Shown: positions 48,663-60,867 of the stretch, in pieces
Layout: each line of letters starts with the position of its first letter
Numbering within the stretch: the stretch's first letter is position 1
Assembly: GCF_000525855.1 (NCBI RefSeq)
Contig: NZ_AODE01000022.1
Coordinates: 1 to 64,000 of the forward strand
Direction: 5' to 3'
From: Listeria cornellensis FSL F6-0969
Lineage (GTDB): Bacteria; Bacillota; Bacilli; Lactobacillales; Listeriaceae
DNA length: 64,000 nt
The notes under the pieces: model-generated
Seen by the model: the letters and a program-made list of their open reading frames with translations, nothing else
Told to the model about the DNA's origin: nothing
Databases searched by the model: none
Program-made: the position numbers and the translations under genes

Positions 48663-48709
48663 AGATTGAGCGATTACCTTTTGAGGAGGGTACTTGCTCA
48701 ATCTTTTTT
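48663..48709. terminator. Terminator after cspB (possibly bidirectional)
   Basis: AGATTGAGC (48663-48671) pairs with GCTCAATCT (48696-48704), followed by TTTTT. It lies between convergent cspB and alsD. Confidence 0.75.
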
Positions 48710-48710
48710 G

Positions 48711-49440
48711 TCATTCCCTTTTTTTTTCTGCGGTGCTAATTTGTTCAGACATTTCTGGAGTGTTGAGATTACTAGTTAGAAAAGCAGGAGTATGAGGTAG
48801 TTGTAGTTCGAACGCGGTTTGTTGTGCTACTTCGACGAGTCCCTCTACTAATTCATAATCAAAGACGTGGCCACCAACTTGTTTCAAATCATCAATAAAA
48901 TGAAGATGATAACCAGGCGTGTCCAGACCTTGAAGATATTCAGGCGTCCAAAAACCTACAATAGTACCAGTAATATTTTCTGAAATATAAGTAGGTTGTG
49001 TTTTAACGGCTTCAATCAGCGGTGGATAGGGTTGACTTTGCTTTTTGACAACGCGTGTGTGCACGATGCGAAAGGTGCCGGTTACTTTAAGCGCATAAAA
49101 GAGATTGGGGCCTTGCGTTAGTGCTGCGACTAGTTTCTCCACTTCCTTTTTTGAGGTTAAATCATTAATTCGAAAAGAACTATCGGCTTCAAAAAAGGTG
49201 ATGGAGGCATAGGGGGATGTATCAGTTGGAGCCATGTGGTAAGCGTTCCCGTCTTCTCGTATTTGATAAGCTATTCCGTCTAAGATGATGAGCTCACCGT
49301 ATAAGCTATCTAATGTCCCAATACCAAAATCTCCGTGTAATAACAATTCCCGAAAATTGATAGAGCCTTCATAAAGACCACCAATCAGTGCAGCCATGGT
49401 GGAATGCTGGAAAAGTCGATTTTTTTTTATTCGTATTCAT
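48711..49440 (-). CDS. alsD: Alpha-acetolactate decarboxylase (frameshifted in the assembly)
   Basis: Decarboxylates acetolactate to acetoin, lowering acid stress and drawing on the same intermediate as ilvC. The reconstructed length is 242 residues. 'STMAALIGGLYEGSI' opens the fold, 'FGIGTLDSLYGELIILDG' follows, and the zinc ligands lie in 'GYHLHFIDDLKQVGGHV' plus a C-terminal Glu/His region. A nine-T run (49420-49428) with one extra base hides the first residues (MNTNKNRLFQH). ATG 49440 has AAGGAGAG upstream. It lies next to the ilv-leu operon, as I recall for L. monocytogenes. Confidence 0.9.
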
Positions 49441-49533
49441 ACGGCAACTCTCCTTAGATCATATTTTTAGAATAGCAAAGAAGTATATCATGCCATTATA
49501 CACCAAAAAAGGGGGTTAGGACATAACCCAAAT

Positions 49534-49654
49534 AAATCGGCGACAAGCGTTCGCATTCAAGGAGTTTGGCGGACTTCCGGTTCTCACGTACAGTCGTACG
49601 CTCCGCTTCCGGCTTCCACCAAACTCCCTGAATACAAACGCTTTCGCTCGATTT
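49534..49654. repeat. Long imperfect palindrome (hairpin element A)
   Basis: 121 bases. The left arm AAATCGGCGACAAGCGTTCG pairs with a right arm whose complement begins AAATCGAGCGAAAGCGTTTG. The stem continues through GGAGTTTGG/CCAAACTCC, and the apex is CTCACGTAC-agtc-GTACGCTCCGCTTC. It sits between ilvA and alsD. The arm ends match element B at 55.7 kb and the apex matches element C at 48.0 kb. Confidence 0.75.
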
Positions 49655-49745
49655 GTGTAAAGCATAGTTTTCGTCTTACCCGAATAATGAGCAAGTCGAT
49701 TTTATCTTGTTTGGAGTTTTATCCCAGTCTGTCATAGATTTACTA

Positions 49746-51015
49746 TTAAACAAGTAACGTATACAGCATTTGGTTATCATTAATCGGCATGAAACTAGGA
49801 TCAAAAACAGCAATACGCTCGAGTAATTTTTCGTAGTCGTTGGGATCTTGAAGTAAGACACCGATAATAACTGGACCTTGATTACGGTTCACTTTTTTTT
49901 GTATATTCGAACTTAGTGATATCATCATATGGTCCTAGGACATCATTTACGAACTCACGCAAGGCACCTGGACGCTGTGGAAAATTGACGATGAAATAGT
50001 GTTTCAAGCCTTCGAAAACGAGAGAGCGTTCTTCAATTTCTTGCATCCGATTGATGTCGTTGTTACCACCGCTGACGATGCACACGACGTTTTTACCCTT
50101 GATTTGTGGACGGAAATGATTGAGTGCCGCAACAGATAGGGCCCCAGCTGGTTCCGCGACGATGGCTTGTTTTGTATACATATCAAGGATAGTAGAGCAA
50201 ACTTCGCCTTCATCAACTTCCATGACTTCATCGACAAGTTGCGCGCAATGTTTATACGTCAGTTGCCCGACTTGTTTGACGGCAGCTCCATCGACGAATT
50301 TATCGATTTTTGGTAGATTGATAACTTTACCAGCGAGCAATGATTTGGCCATCGAAGGGGCACCGCTTGGCTCTACGCCAATAATGGTGGTATCTGGACG
50401 CACCGCTTTCACATAGGATGCAACGCCGGAAACTAAGCCACCACCGCCGATTGCAGCAAATATGAAGTCGCAGCTTTCCGAGCCTAGATCATCGAGCATT
50501 TCAACGGCAACCGTTCCTTGACCAGCGATAATATCTGGGTCATCAAACGGGGCAATAAACGCTTTGTTATGCTCCTCGCTAAATTTCTTAGCCGAATAAG
50601 CTGAAGCATCAAACGTATCACCAGTTAAGCGAACTTCGACAAACTCTCCACCGAAAAAGCGAACTTGCGATACTTTTTGTTGTGGCGTTGTCGTAGGCAT
50701 GAAGATCGTTGCTGGTACGCCAAGTTTTTGGCACGTGAAGGCGACTCCTTGTGCGTGATTTCCAGCACTGGCGCACGTAACGCCGTTTTTCAGTTGTTCT
50801 TCGGTTAGTTGAGCGATGGCGTAATAGGCACCGCGTAGTTTGAACGAACGAACCCACTGTAAATCTTCGCGTTTTAAGTAGACGTTGCAGTCATATTTTT
50901 GTGATAAGTAGTAGTCTTTTTCGAGTGGCGTGTGCTTGACGATAGATTTTAACGTGTCATACGCATCAAGCACGTCTTGTTTGCTAACTAAAGCATCGAC
51001 ATCAACCATTTCCAT
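49746..51015 (-). CDS. ilvA: Threonine deaminase IlvA (frameshifted near the C-terminus)
   Basis: A PLP enzyme that makes 2-oxobutanoate from threonine, the entry to isoleucine synthesis. The reconstructed length is 422 residues. '[18 protein letters not shown]' carries the PLP lysine, '[11 protein letters not shown]' and '[11 protein letters not shown]' bind PLP phosphate, and 'IVSGGNND' is the C-terminal signature. The ACT-like regulatory tail is split by an eight-T run (49893-49900) with one extra base; correction gives [17 protein letters not shown]. It is the last gene of the ilv-leu operon. Confidence 0.92.
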
Positions 51016-51036
51016 AACATCCTCACATCCTCATTT

Positions 51037-51618
51037 TTAATAGGCGCGTGCCTTGTTTTCATAATCGGTAATCATAGATTCATGTGCCATTGTTTGGGCG
51101 ATATCGTCGAGGCCTTTGATGAATTTCTCTTTCCAGGTCGCATCGATGTCAAAGTCATACGTGCCGACGGAGCTCATGACTTGTTGCTTCGGCAAATCGA
51201 TGGCTATTTCTTCGTTCGCCGGAATCGCTGCCAGTTTCACGCGTGCTTCTTTTGGCAAACTAATGGGAAGAATACCATTTTTCGTGCAGTTCATGTAGAA
51301 AATATCACTGTAACCGCCGGCAATAATGACGCGGAAACGGTAGTCGAGCAGGGCCCAAGGAGCGTGTTCTCGACTGGAGCCACAGCCAAAATTCTCACCG
51401 GTGACAAGGATGGTAGCTTCTTGTCGGTCAGGCGCGTTCAGCGGGAATTCTGGGTTCAAGGAACGATCGGGAAGGTAGCGCCATTCGTCAAAGAGAAATT
51501 CGCCAAATCCAGTTCGTTCGATGCGCTTTAGAAATTGTTTCGGGATAATTTGATCGGTATCAATGTTATCATTCATGAGTGATACGGTTTTTCCTTTATG
51601 CAACACCATTGCTTCCAT
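51037..51618 (-). CDS. leuD: 3-isopropylmalate dehydratase small subunit LeuD
   Basis: 193 residues. The swivelling domain of isopropylmalate isomerase, with '[18 protein letters not shown]', '[20 protein letters not shown]' and 'NGILPI'. It works with LeuC to convert 2- to 3-isopropylmalate in leucine synthesis. AAAGGAGTG precedes ATG 51618. Its start overlaps the leuC end by 23 bases, so translation is coupled. ilvA follows 21 bases later. Confidence 0.95.
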   Translation of the reverse strand: MEAMVLHKGKTVSLMNDNIDTDQIIPKQFLKRIERTGFGEFLFDEWRYLPDRSLNPEFPLNAPDRQEATILVTGENFGCGSSREHAPWALLDYRFRVIIAGGYSDIFYMNCTKNGILPISLPKEARVKLAAIPANEEIAIDLPKQQVMSSVGTYDFDIDATWKEKFIKGLDDIAQTMAHESMITDYENKARAY

Positions 51619-52994
51619 TTTGCCACACTCCTTTGCGAATATCGATAAATCGGCCGTGAATCGCTGCTGCTGCGGCCATTGCTGGGCTCACCAAGTGGGT
51701 TCGTGCGCCTTTTCCTTGACGTCCTTCAAAATTACGATTGGATGTCGAGGCACAATGAATGCCTGCTGGTACTTGATCGGGGTTCATGCCGAGACACATC
51801 GAACAGCCGGGCTCGCGCCATTCAAAGCCTGCGTCGATGAAAACTTGATCAAGACCGATGCGTTCTGCGGCAAGGCGGACTTGGCGGGAACCGGGAACAA
51901 CCATGGCGCGGATACCGGATGCAACTTGGTGACCTTTCACGATTTGGGCAGCTTCTTCAAGGTCGGAAAGTCGTGAGTTGGTACAAGATCCGATGAAGAC
52001 GTAACCGAGATCGATTTCGGAGGCCGATTGACCGGGTTCGAGTCCCATATATTGATAGGCGCGCTCGTCGTCGATACTTTCGATTGCTGGAAATGCTTGC
52101 GTGACTGGAACACCCATACCAGGATTTGTTCCCCAAGTAACGTATGGTGCTAGGTCGGAAACATCAATTTCGATATCACGATCGTATGTTGCATCAGGAT
52201 CGCTAGGCAAGGTTTCCCAATCCGCGATAGCTGCTTCCCAATTGGTCGGTGCATATTCGCGACCTTTGATGTAGGCGAATGTCGTAGCATCGGGAGCCAT
52301 CATCCCCATTTTAGCACCGCCTTCGATGGACATGTTACAGATTGTCATGCGTTCCTCCATCGTCATATTCCGAACGGCTTCTCCGTAGTATTCGACGGCA
52401 TATCCGTTACCAAATGCGACACCATACGTTGCGATAAGATGCAGGATAACATCTTTTGCATACACGCCTTTAGGAAGCGTCCCGTTAATTTTGACACCCA
52501 TTGATTTTGGTTTTTGTTGCCAGATGGACTGCGTAGCAAGGACATGTTCCACTTCACTCGAGCCAATGCCAAAAGCCATTGCTCCAAAAGCGCCATGTGT
52601 TGCGGTATGCGAGTCACCACATACGATTGTTTTGCCAGGCTGTGTTAGCCCCGTTTCAGGACCAACCATGTGCACGATTCCTTGGCGCTCACTACCAACA
52701 TCGGCAAGCGTAACGCCAAATTCTTCACAATTTTTGCGAAGCGCATCGATTTGTTTTTTTTGCAACGACGTCATGAATGTTGAAAATATCTTCGGTTGGG
52801 ACGTTGTGATCCATTGTGGCAAACGTACGATCCGTGCGGCGAACCTGTCTTCCTTCCATTCGCAATCCTTCAAAAGCTTGAGGGGAGGTAACTTCATGCA
52901 CCAAATGCAGATCGATGTATAACAGTTGCGGTTCACCTTCTTTTCCAAATATGACGTGACGATCCCACAACTTATCGAACATTGTTTTAGCCAT
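51596..52994 (-). CDS. leuC: 3-isopropylmalate dehydratase large subunit LeuC (frameshifted in the assembly)
   Basis: An aconitase-like [4Fe-4S] subunit. The reconstructed length is 465 residues. '[21 protein letters not shown]' opens the protein. '[14 protein letters not shown]' is at the active site. The cluster cysteines are in '[16 protein letters not shown]' and '[13 protein letters not shown]'. An eight-T run (52754-52761) with one extra base cuts off the first 80 residues; removal gives [22 protein letters not shown] lies upstream of the start. It is within ilv-leu, just after leuB. Confidence 0.94.
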
Positions 52995-52996
52995 TG

Positions 52997-54048
52997 TTAT
53001 TCTCCTCCTTTAACTCGTTTTTTAACTTCATTTGTAAAATCGGTGGTCGATGTATTTCCGCCAAGGTCTTTGGTTAAAAATCCAGCTTCCATTGTATCCG
53101 CTGCTGCTTTGTCAAGATAATTTGCCGCTTCGAAAAGCTGGAAAGACTGGCGTAGCATCATCGACACGGATGAAATCATCGACATCGGATTGGCAATATT
53201 TTGACCAGCGATATCAGGCGCGGATCCATGAATGGGCTCATACAGTGATGGACCAGATTCTGGATGACTCGCGGAAGGCAACATGCCAAGCGAACCAGTG
53301 ATAACAGACGCTTCATCACTCAAAATGTCACCAAACATATTTTCCGTCACGATAACATCAAAAGTGGTTGGGCGTTGGATTAGAATCATGGCCGCGGCAT
53401 CAACATAAAGATGTTCTAATGTGACTTCAGGATAGCGCTCGGCAACGCGTTCGATGACTTCGCGCCATAGCTTACTGGATGCCAGTACGTTCGCTTTGTC
53501 CACCGAAGTAACTTTATTACGACGTGTTTTTGCAAGTTCAAAAGCTTGTACTGCGATGCGCTCGATTTCTGAGGCCGTATACGTTAATGTATCCACCGCG
53601 CTGTTTTCATCCCAATGCTTCGGTTCGCCGAAATAAATACCACCAGTGAGCTCGCGGACCACGATAAAATCGGTGCCTTCTACGATTTCCTTTTTTAAAG
53701 GAGAGAGGTGTGCTATCGTGTTTGGGACTTGGATAGGGCGGATGTTTGCGAACAGGCCGAGTGCTTTACGCAAGGCTAGCAAACCTTGTTCTGGTCGTTT
53801 CGGTGCATTGTCCCATTTTGGACCACCAATCGCGCCAAGTAAGATCGCATCTGCTTTTTGACAAGCACTAAGTGTTGTTTCTGGAAGTGGATCTGACAAG
53901 GCGTCAATGCCGGCACCGCCAAATGGATGTGTTTCTATTTTAAAATCTAGTTGGAATTTCTCGGCGAGGGTTGCTAGAACTTCTAGACCGCTCGCCATGA
54001 TTTCTGATCCAATCCCGTCGCCAGGAAGGCTGTAATGGAATAGGTCAC
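52997..54048 (-). CDS. leuB: 3-isopropylmalate dehydrogenase LeuB (one base missing near the start)
   Basis: An NAD-dependent oxidative decarboxylase giving 2-oxoisocaproate. Corrected length 350 residues. '[18 protein letters not shown]' is the N-terminal signature, followed by '[20 protein letters not shown]', '[13 protein letters not shown]' and '[16 protein letters not shown]'. The frame opens only after 'SLPGDG'; a GTG at 54048 with AGGAGG upstream gives MTYSIT and rejoins if one base is restored at 54030/54031. That start overlaps the leuA stop as GTGA. Confidence 0.92.
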
Positions 54049-55587
54049 TTGACTGGTACCTCCTCGTTTGTTTGTTGTTTTGCCTCATTCGCTTTTGCGC
54101 TGGCGTGAAGGTAAGATTTGGCAGAGGCGGTAAGGACATCGTTGTCAATACCAATTCCGTGATACGTTGCGCCGTCTTTGTCTTTGACGATAACATGAAC
54201 CTCAGCTTGTGCATCGTGTCCCGCAGTAATCGCTTGAATACGATAATCCGTAAGCTCGACATCTTGCTCCATCAGGCGGTTAATCGTATTATAAATCGCC
54301 TCAATACTACCAGCCCCAGTCGCTGCATCTTCTAAAACAGAGCCGTCTTCCGTATGAATTCGTACAATCGCGCCTTGAATACCACCTGTCACATATTGCA
54401 CTTGTAGGTGATTCAATTCGTAATCATCCGCTTTTTCGGACGTTTGACCAAGAATCAAGGCGTGCAAATCGTCTTCGGTTACATCTTTTTTCACGTCTGC
54501 CAAATGCTTGAATCGTTTAAACGCATCATTTTTCCTCATCGTCGGTCATTGTATAGCCAAGTTCCTCCATACGTGTTACAAAAGCGTGGCGACCAGATAG
54601 TTTACCAAGTGGCAACGAATTTTTCTCAACTCCAACAAGGGCTGGCGTGATAATTTCGTACGTCGTTGGCTCTTTCAAAACGCCATCTTGATGGATACCG
54701 GATTCATGCGCGTAAGCATTACCACCGATAATCGCTTTATTGCGCGGTACAGGCATTCCAGAAAGGCGGCTAATCAGGTCACTCGTTTTCTTCGTCTGAT
54801 TCAAAATAATACCAGACTCCGATTTGTAGTAATCATTGCGAATGTGAAGCGCCACAGCAACTTCCTCAAGCGCGGTATTCCCAGCACGTTCACCAATCCC
54901 GTTCACTGTACCTTCGACTCGTCGCGCCCCATTTTCAATCGCAGCAAGCGCGTTCGCAACCGACATACCAAGATCATCATGACAATGCGTGGAAAAAATA
55001 ACTTCATCAAAACGCGGGATACTCTCACGCAAGTAGCGGAAGAGGGCGCCAAATTCCGTCGGGTTCGTAAAGCCAACCGTATCCGGAATATTAATTACCG
55101 TCGCCCCAGCATCGATCGCCGTCTGCACAGCCTCAACAAGAAAAGCAGGATCCGTACGCGTCGCATCTTCCGGCGAAAACTGAACGATTGGGAAAAGTTT
55201 ACGAGCATGCGCGACATGGTGTTTGATCGATGCCAAAACCTGCGGCCTGCTCATGTTTAATTTATGCTTCATATGTACATCACTCGTAGCAAGAAAAACG
55301 TGGACTTGGGCATTCGCCGCATCACGAAGCGCTTCATACGCCCGGTCAATATCACGTTCTACAGAGCGTGCCAAACCACAAACTGTAGCCGTTTTAATCA
55401 CATTAGCAATCTCTTTCACGGAATGAAAATCACCGTCCGATGCAATTGGGAATCCGGCTTCAATCACATCAACCCCGTATGTTTCAAGCTGACGTGCAAT
55501 TTGGATTTTTTCTTGCTGGTTAAAATTAACACCCGGCGTTTGTTCACCGTCACGTAGGGTCGTATCGAAAAATTGAATATAAGCCAT
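54045..55587 (-). CDS. leuA: 2-isopropylmalate synthase LeuA (frameshifted in the assembly)
   Basis: Condenses acetyl-CoA with 2-oxoisovalerate, the first leucine-specific step. The reconstructed length is 513 residues. '[17 protein letters not shown]' carries the metal Asp and catalytic Arg/Asp, and '[23 protein letters not shown]' the metal histidines. A C-terminal LeuA dimer domain (about 385-500) follows for leucine feedback. One extra base in a five-T run (54529-54533) splits it; removal reads [16 protein letters not shown] hairpin element lies between ilvC and this gene. Confidence 0.93.
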
Positions 55588-55688
55588 AATTATTCCACTC
55601 CTTAGTTTTAGAACTAGCTATACCCTAACTATAAGTGTAGAAGAACACTGCCAATTTTATTTAGTAGGATTCTATCTTCGCTTTAAAC

Positions 55689-55774
55689 AAATCGAGCGAA
55701 AGTGTTTGTATTGTTGGGGCTGTATATCACTATGTTTCTAACAGCTCCAACAATACGAACGCTTATCGCCGATT
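55689..55774. repeat. Long imperfect palindrome (hairpin element B) between ilvC and leuA
   Basis: 86 bases. The left arm begins AAATCGAGCGAAAGTGTTTG, and the complement of the right arm begins AATCGGCGATAAGCGTTCG. The inner stem is GTTGGGGCTG/CAGCTCCAAC, with a loop of about 19 bases. Both arm ends match those of element A, but with the arms exchanged. It lies inside the ilv-leu operon, so it will form a strong hairpin in the mRNA between the ilvC stop and leuA. Confidence 0.75.
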
Positions 55775-55793
55775 ATTGCGGGTATGCTCGTCT

Positions 55794-56807
<1,014 letters not shown>

Positions 56808-56855
56808 TTATCTTTATATATTTCTCAGAAAAAGGTTTTCTGGGATTCAAAATGA

Positions 56856-57338
56856 TTATTTAGCGCTACGAGTAAAACCAGTAACACCGGTGCGAGCCAT
56901 TTGTTGAATGCCGTATGGGCGAATGCTGTCAACAAACGCATTGACTTTTTCACTCGTTCCCGCGACTTGCACAACAACGCTCGTTTTACCAACATCGATA
57001 ATCGTCGCACGAAACGGCTCAATAATTGAATTAAGTTCCGCTCGTGTCGTCGCTGGGGCGTTGACTTTAATTAAAGCCAGTTCACGCTCCATATGCGGAT
57101 CATCGGTAATATCACTTACTTTTAGCACATCAATTTGCTTGTTTAACTGTTTCGTCACTTGTTCAATTTCATAGAGTGAATCGACATGAACGACGATGGT
57201 AATACGAGAAACATTCGGCGTTTCCGTCCAGCCAACAGAGATGCTATCAATGTTGTATTGACGGCGAGAAATAACACCGGTAATCCGATTCAGCACACCA
57301 CTTGAGTTATTAACAGTTGCTGTAATGATACGTCGCAT
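56856..57338 (-). CDS. ilvN: Acetolactate synthase small (regulatory) subunit
   Basis: 160 residues. The N-terminal ACT domain 'RIITATVNNSSGVLNRITGVISRRQYNIDSI' binds valine for feedback control, and the C-terminal domain has 'LALIKVNAPATTRAELNSII'. It partners with IlvB. Its ATG directly follows the ilvB stop codon with no gap, so translation is coupled. ilvC follows 66 bases later. Some annotations call this gene ilvH. Confidence 0.95.
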   Translation of the reverse strand: MRRIITATVNNSSGVLNRITGVISRRQYNIDSISVGWTETPNVSRITIVVHVDSLYEIEQVTKQLNKQIDVLKVSDITDDPHMERELALIKVNAPATTRAELNSIIEPFRATIIDVGKTSVVVQVAGTSEKVNAFVDSIRPYGIQQMARTGVTGFTRSAK

Positions 57339-59042
57339 TTATTCCACTCCTTCCATTTGATGATTCGCCTTGCCTGGTGGAATCATTGGTAGTACAAGCT
57401 CACTAGGCGATACAACGCAGTCGATAACAATCGGACCAGGATAAGCAAACGCTTCTTCTAAATCGGCTGCCAATGTTTCTGGATCCGTCAATCGAACGCC
57501 TTTTACACCATAAGCCTCCGCAAGTTTCACAAAATCGGGCTGACTTTGGAAAATGGAGTGGGAGAAGCGTTCATTGTGGAACTTCTCCTGCCACTGCCGT
57601 ACCATGCCAAGCGATCCGTTATTAATAATGACCGTTTTCAAATTAATATGGTAGTCATTCAAAATCGCGAGTTCCTGATTCGTCATCTGGAAACCACCAT
57701 CGCCGACAAAAGCAACAACCGTTTGTTCTGGATAGGCGAGCTGTGCACCGATAGCCGCTGGAAAACCGAAGCCCATCGTACCAAGTCCGCCACTCGTCAT
57801 AATTTGGTGATCATGACGGAACGGATAAAATTGCGCGACCCACATTTGGTGCTGTCCAACATCGGTTGCAACAAGCGCTTTGCCATCTGTGATTTCCCCG
57901 ATAATTTCGATTACTTTTTGCGGTTTTATTTCCGCTTTAGAATCACGATTATACGTGAAGGGATGGCGTTCTTTACGCGTCATATTTAGCTTGTACCAGT
58001 GCGTTTTGTCCGCTTCCTCCGTCACATTCATTTCCAGCAATTGTGTCAATGTTTCTTTAATATCCGCAACAATCGGAATTTTCGTTGTTAAGACTTTGCC
58101 GATTTCCGCAGGGTCAATATCGATATGCGCAATCACCGCATGTTTCGCGAATTCTTGTGGCGAACCAACCATTCTATCATCAAACCGCGATCCAAAATTA
58201 ATGAGCAAATCAGGATCCGTCAGCGCCATGTTTGCAGCATACGAACCGTGCATTCCGCCCATTCCGAGGAAGAGGGGATGATCTTGTGGAAAACTACCAA
58301 GTCCAAGTAGCGTGTTCACGACTGGAATTTGATAACGTTCCGCAAAATCAAGCAGTTCAGCCGTCGCGCGTGAATGATTCACGCCAGCGCCAGCTAAGAT
58401 AACGGGTTTGCTAGAAGCGGCTAAAGCTTGCATCAATTTTTCAAGTTGCATGCCATTTGGCTTCACGGTAGGCTGATAACCTGGCAAGTTAATCGTGTCA
58501 TCATTGACCCTATCGGTTGTCGCGATAGACATATCTTTTGGCAAATCAATCACGACTGGACCTTTTCGACCTGTTGTGGCAATATGGAAAGCTTCTTTAA
58601 TAATTCTAGGGATATCTTTCACATCGCGTACTTGGTAATTATATTTTGTAATCGGAATCGTTAAGCCAATCATGTCGGCTTCTTGGAACGCGTCTTTCCC
58701 GATACCAGGTGTGGCAACTTGGCCAGTGAAAACGACCATTGGGATCGAATCGCTCATCGCGTCCGCAATTCCCGTTAAAGCATTCGTTGCACCAGGCCCA
58801 CTTGTAACGACGACAACGCCAGCTTTCCCAGTGACGCGAGCATAACCCTCCGCTGCATGCACCGCGCCTTGTTCATGACGCGTCAGAATATGAGGAATGT
58901 CGCAATCATAAAACGCATCATATAGTGGCAACACAGCACCACCGGGATAACCAAAAATCATCTCTACATTCTGTGCGTTCAAAGCATCAATTAAAAGCTC
59001 TGCTCCGCTTTTTGTCGTCGTTTCCTTCTCTACTTTGATCAT
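57339..59042 (-). CDS. ilvB: Acetolactate synthase large (catalytic) subunit IlvB
   Basis: A thiamine-diphosphate enzyme of 567 residues that makes acetolactate or acetohydroxybutyrate. The N-terminal Pyr domain has '[18 protein letters not shown]' and the catalytic Glu in '[20 protein letters not shown]'. The middle domain has '[13 protein letters not shown]', and the C-terminal PP domain has '[19 protein letters not shown]' (ThDP-Mg motif). ATG 59042 (GGAGAGG upstream) is preferred over GTG 59051. It shares acetolactate with alsD. Confidence 0.96.
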   Translation of the reverse strand: MIKVEKETTTKSGAELLIDALNAQNVEMIFGYPGGAVLPLYDAFYDCDIPHILTRHEQGAVHAAEGYARVTGKAGVVVVTSGPGATNALTGIADAMSDSIPMVVFTGQVATPGIGKDAFQEADMIGLTIPITKYNYQVRDVKDIPRIIKEAFHIATTGRKGPVVIDLPKDMSIATTDRVNDDTINLPGYQPTVKPNGMQLEKLMQALAASSKPVILAGAGVNHSRATAELLDFAERYQIPVVNTLLGLGSFPQDHPLFLGMGGMHGSYAANMALTDPDLLINFGSRFDDRMVGSPQEFAKHAVIAHIDIDPAEIGKVLTTKIPIVADIKETLTQLLEMNVTEEADKTHWYKLNMTRKERHPFTYNRDSKAEIKPQKVIEIIGEITDGKALVATDVGQHQMWVAQFYPFRHDHQIMTSGGLGTMGFGFPAAIGAQLAYPEQTVVAFVGDGGFQMTNQELAILNDYHINLKTVIINNGSLGMVRQWQEKFHNERFSHSIFQSQPDFVKLAEAYGVKGVRLTDPETLAADLEEAFAYPGPIVIDCVVSPSELVLPMIPPGKANHQMEGVE

Positions 59043-59060
59043 TTTCTTCACCTCTCCTTA

Positions 59061-60752
59061 TCACTCTAAGAAATCATCCGGAAGTTGCAGTACGCCACCA
59101 GTATGAGCTGATGTCACGAGTGCAGCGTAGCGCGCCAGATAGCCTTTTTTAATTTTAGGAACAAATTTAGGAATCCCAGCGCGGCGTGCCTCTAAAACGT
59201 CAGGAGCCACTTCCACGTTCAGCGTCCGATTCGGCAAGTCAATCACGATCGTATCGCCATCTTCAATCAAGGCAATCGGGCCACCAGAAGCGGCTTCGGG
59301 AGAAATATGACCAATCGCAATCCCGCGTGTCGCACCAGAGAATCGACCGTCCGTAATCAGTGCCACATCTTTTCCAAGTCCGCGTCCAACGATAGAAGAC
59401 GTCGGAGCAAGCATTTCCGGCATTCCTGGACCACCACGAGGACCTTCATAGCGAATCACAACGACATGACCTTCGCGAACCGTATGATTATCAATCGCTT
59501 CTACAGCTGCGTCATGAGAATCGAAACAAATCGCTTTCCCTGTAAAGACGGATACCGATGGATCCACACCGCCGACTTTGATTGCCGAACCTTTTGGCGC
59601 AATATTTCCGAAGAGGATGGAGAGACCACCCGTTTTTGTATACGGATTTTCTTTTGGATGAATCACGTCCGTATTATTAATTTTCGCATTTTCCACATTT
59701 TCACGAATCGTTTTACCAGTCACCGTAATCCGATCGGGATGAATCGCATTTCCGAGCTCAACAAGTTCTTTCATAATGGCAGGAACGCCACCAGCCTCGT
59801 GGACATCATGCATCGAGTACGCAGAGGACGGCGCGATTTTGGAAAGGTAAGGAACACGACTCGCGATTTCATTAATGCGCTCCAAATCGTAATCAATCTC
59901 CGCTTCATTCGCCAAAGCTAGCACGTGCAATACGGTATTTGTTGATCCGCCCATCGCCATATCTAGCGCAAAAGCATCATCAATCGCATCACGCGTAATA
60001 ATGTCGCGAGGACGAATATCTTTTTTCACAAGATCCATCAAGTGGAAAGCCGATTCGCGAATCAACTCACGACGCGCCTCTGATACAGCAAGCGTCGTCC
60101 CGTTGAACGGAACAGCCATACCAAGCACTTCCATTAAGCAGTTCATCGAGTTCGCTGTAAACATCCCAGCACACGATCCACATGTTGGACAAGCATTCGC
60201 TTCCATATCTAAAAATTCTTCTTGGGACATGCTACCTTCTTTAAAAGCACCAACCGCTTCGAATACAGAAGAGAGTGTCAAGGCTTTACCCGTTGCAGAA
60301 AGCCCAGCCTTCATCGGGCCACCAGAACAGAAGATTGCCGGCACGTTCGTACGCACAGAAGCAAGCAACATACCAGGCGTAATTTTGTCACAGTTTGGAA
60401 TGTACATAACGCCGTCAAACCAGTGGGCATTGATAACCGTTTCCGCAGCATCCGCGATAACTTCACGACTTGGAAGGGAATAACGCATCCCAATATGACC
60501 CATCGCAATCCCATCGTCGACACCAATCGTATTAAATTCGAAGGGGATACCACCAGCTTCACGAATCGCTTCTTTCGCAATATCCGCAAGCTCACGCAAA
60601 TGCACATGACCTGGAACGATATCGATATAAGAGTTACAAATGGCGATAAATGGCTTATCCATATCACCTGGACTTTTGATTTGACCGGTTGCATGTAGAA
60701 GACTCCGAGCTGGAGCTTGTTCGACACCTTTTTTGATTTTATCACTACGCAT
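59061..60752 (-). CDS. ilvD: Dihydroxyacid dehydratase IlvD
   Basis: An iron-sulfur dehydratase of 563 residues giving the branched-chain 2-oxoacids. Cluster cysteines are in '[13 protein letters not shown]' and '[18 protein letters not shown]'. '[18 protein letters not shown]' carries the catalytic Ser region. I chose ATG 60752 ([17 protein letters not shown]), with GGGGA upstream, as the usual N-terminus; an ATG two codons earlier is possible. It is the first gene of the ilv-leu operon, behind an attenuator leader. Confidence 0.96.
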   Translation of the reverse strand: MRSDKIKKGVEQAPARSLLHATGQIKSPGDMDKPFIAICNSYIDIVPGHVHLRELADIAKEAIREAGGIPFEFNTIGVDDGIAMGHIGMRYSLPSREVIADAAETVINAHWFDGVMYIPNCDKITPGMLLASVRTNVPAIFCSGGPMKAGLSATGKALTLSSVFEAVGAFKEGSMSQEEFLDMEANACPTCGSCAGMFTANSMNCLMEVLGMAVPFNGTTLAVSEARRELIRESAFHLMDLVKKDIRPRDIITRDAIDDAFALDMAMGGSTNTVLHVLALANEAEIDYDLERINEIASRVPYLSKIAPSSAYSMHDVHEAGGVPAIMKELVELGNAIHPDRITVTGKTIRENVENAKINNTDVIHPKENPYTKTGGLSILFGNIAPKGSAIKVGGVDPSVSVFTGKAICFDSHDAAVEAIDNHTVREGHVVVIRYEGPRGGPGMPEMLAPTSSIVGRGLGKDVALITDGRFSGATRGIAIGHISPEAASGGPIALIEDGDTIVIDLPNRTLNVEVAPDVLEARRAGIPKFVPKIKKGYLARYAALVTSAHTGGVLQLPDDFLE

Positions 60753-60867
60753 GAGCATATTCCCCGTTTCTTTATTATAATTGTTGGTCGAAGCTGAATT
60801 TTTAGAATATATCAACTAGCATGACCTTTTAAAGTGAAAAATGACATTGATAACGCATCTTGGCAAC

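Noticed and set aside
59307-60698. Several open frames antisense to ilvD
   Set aside because: They are shadows of a strongly biased, well-conserved gene; there are no ribosome sites and their proteins look like nothing known.
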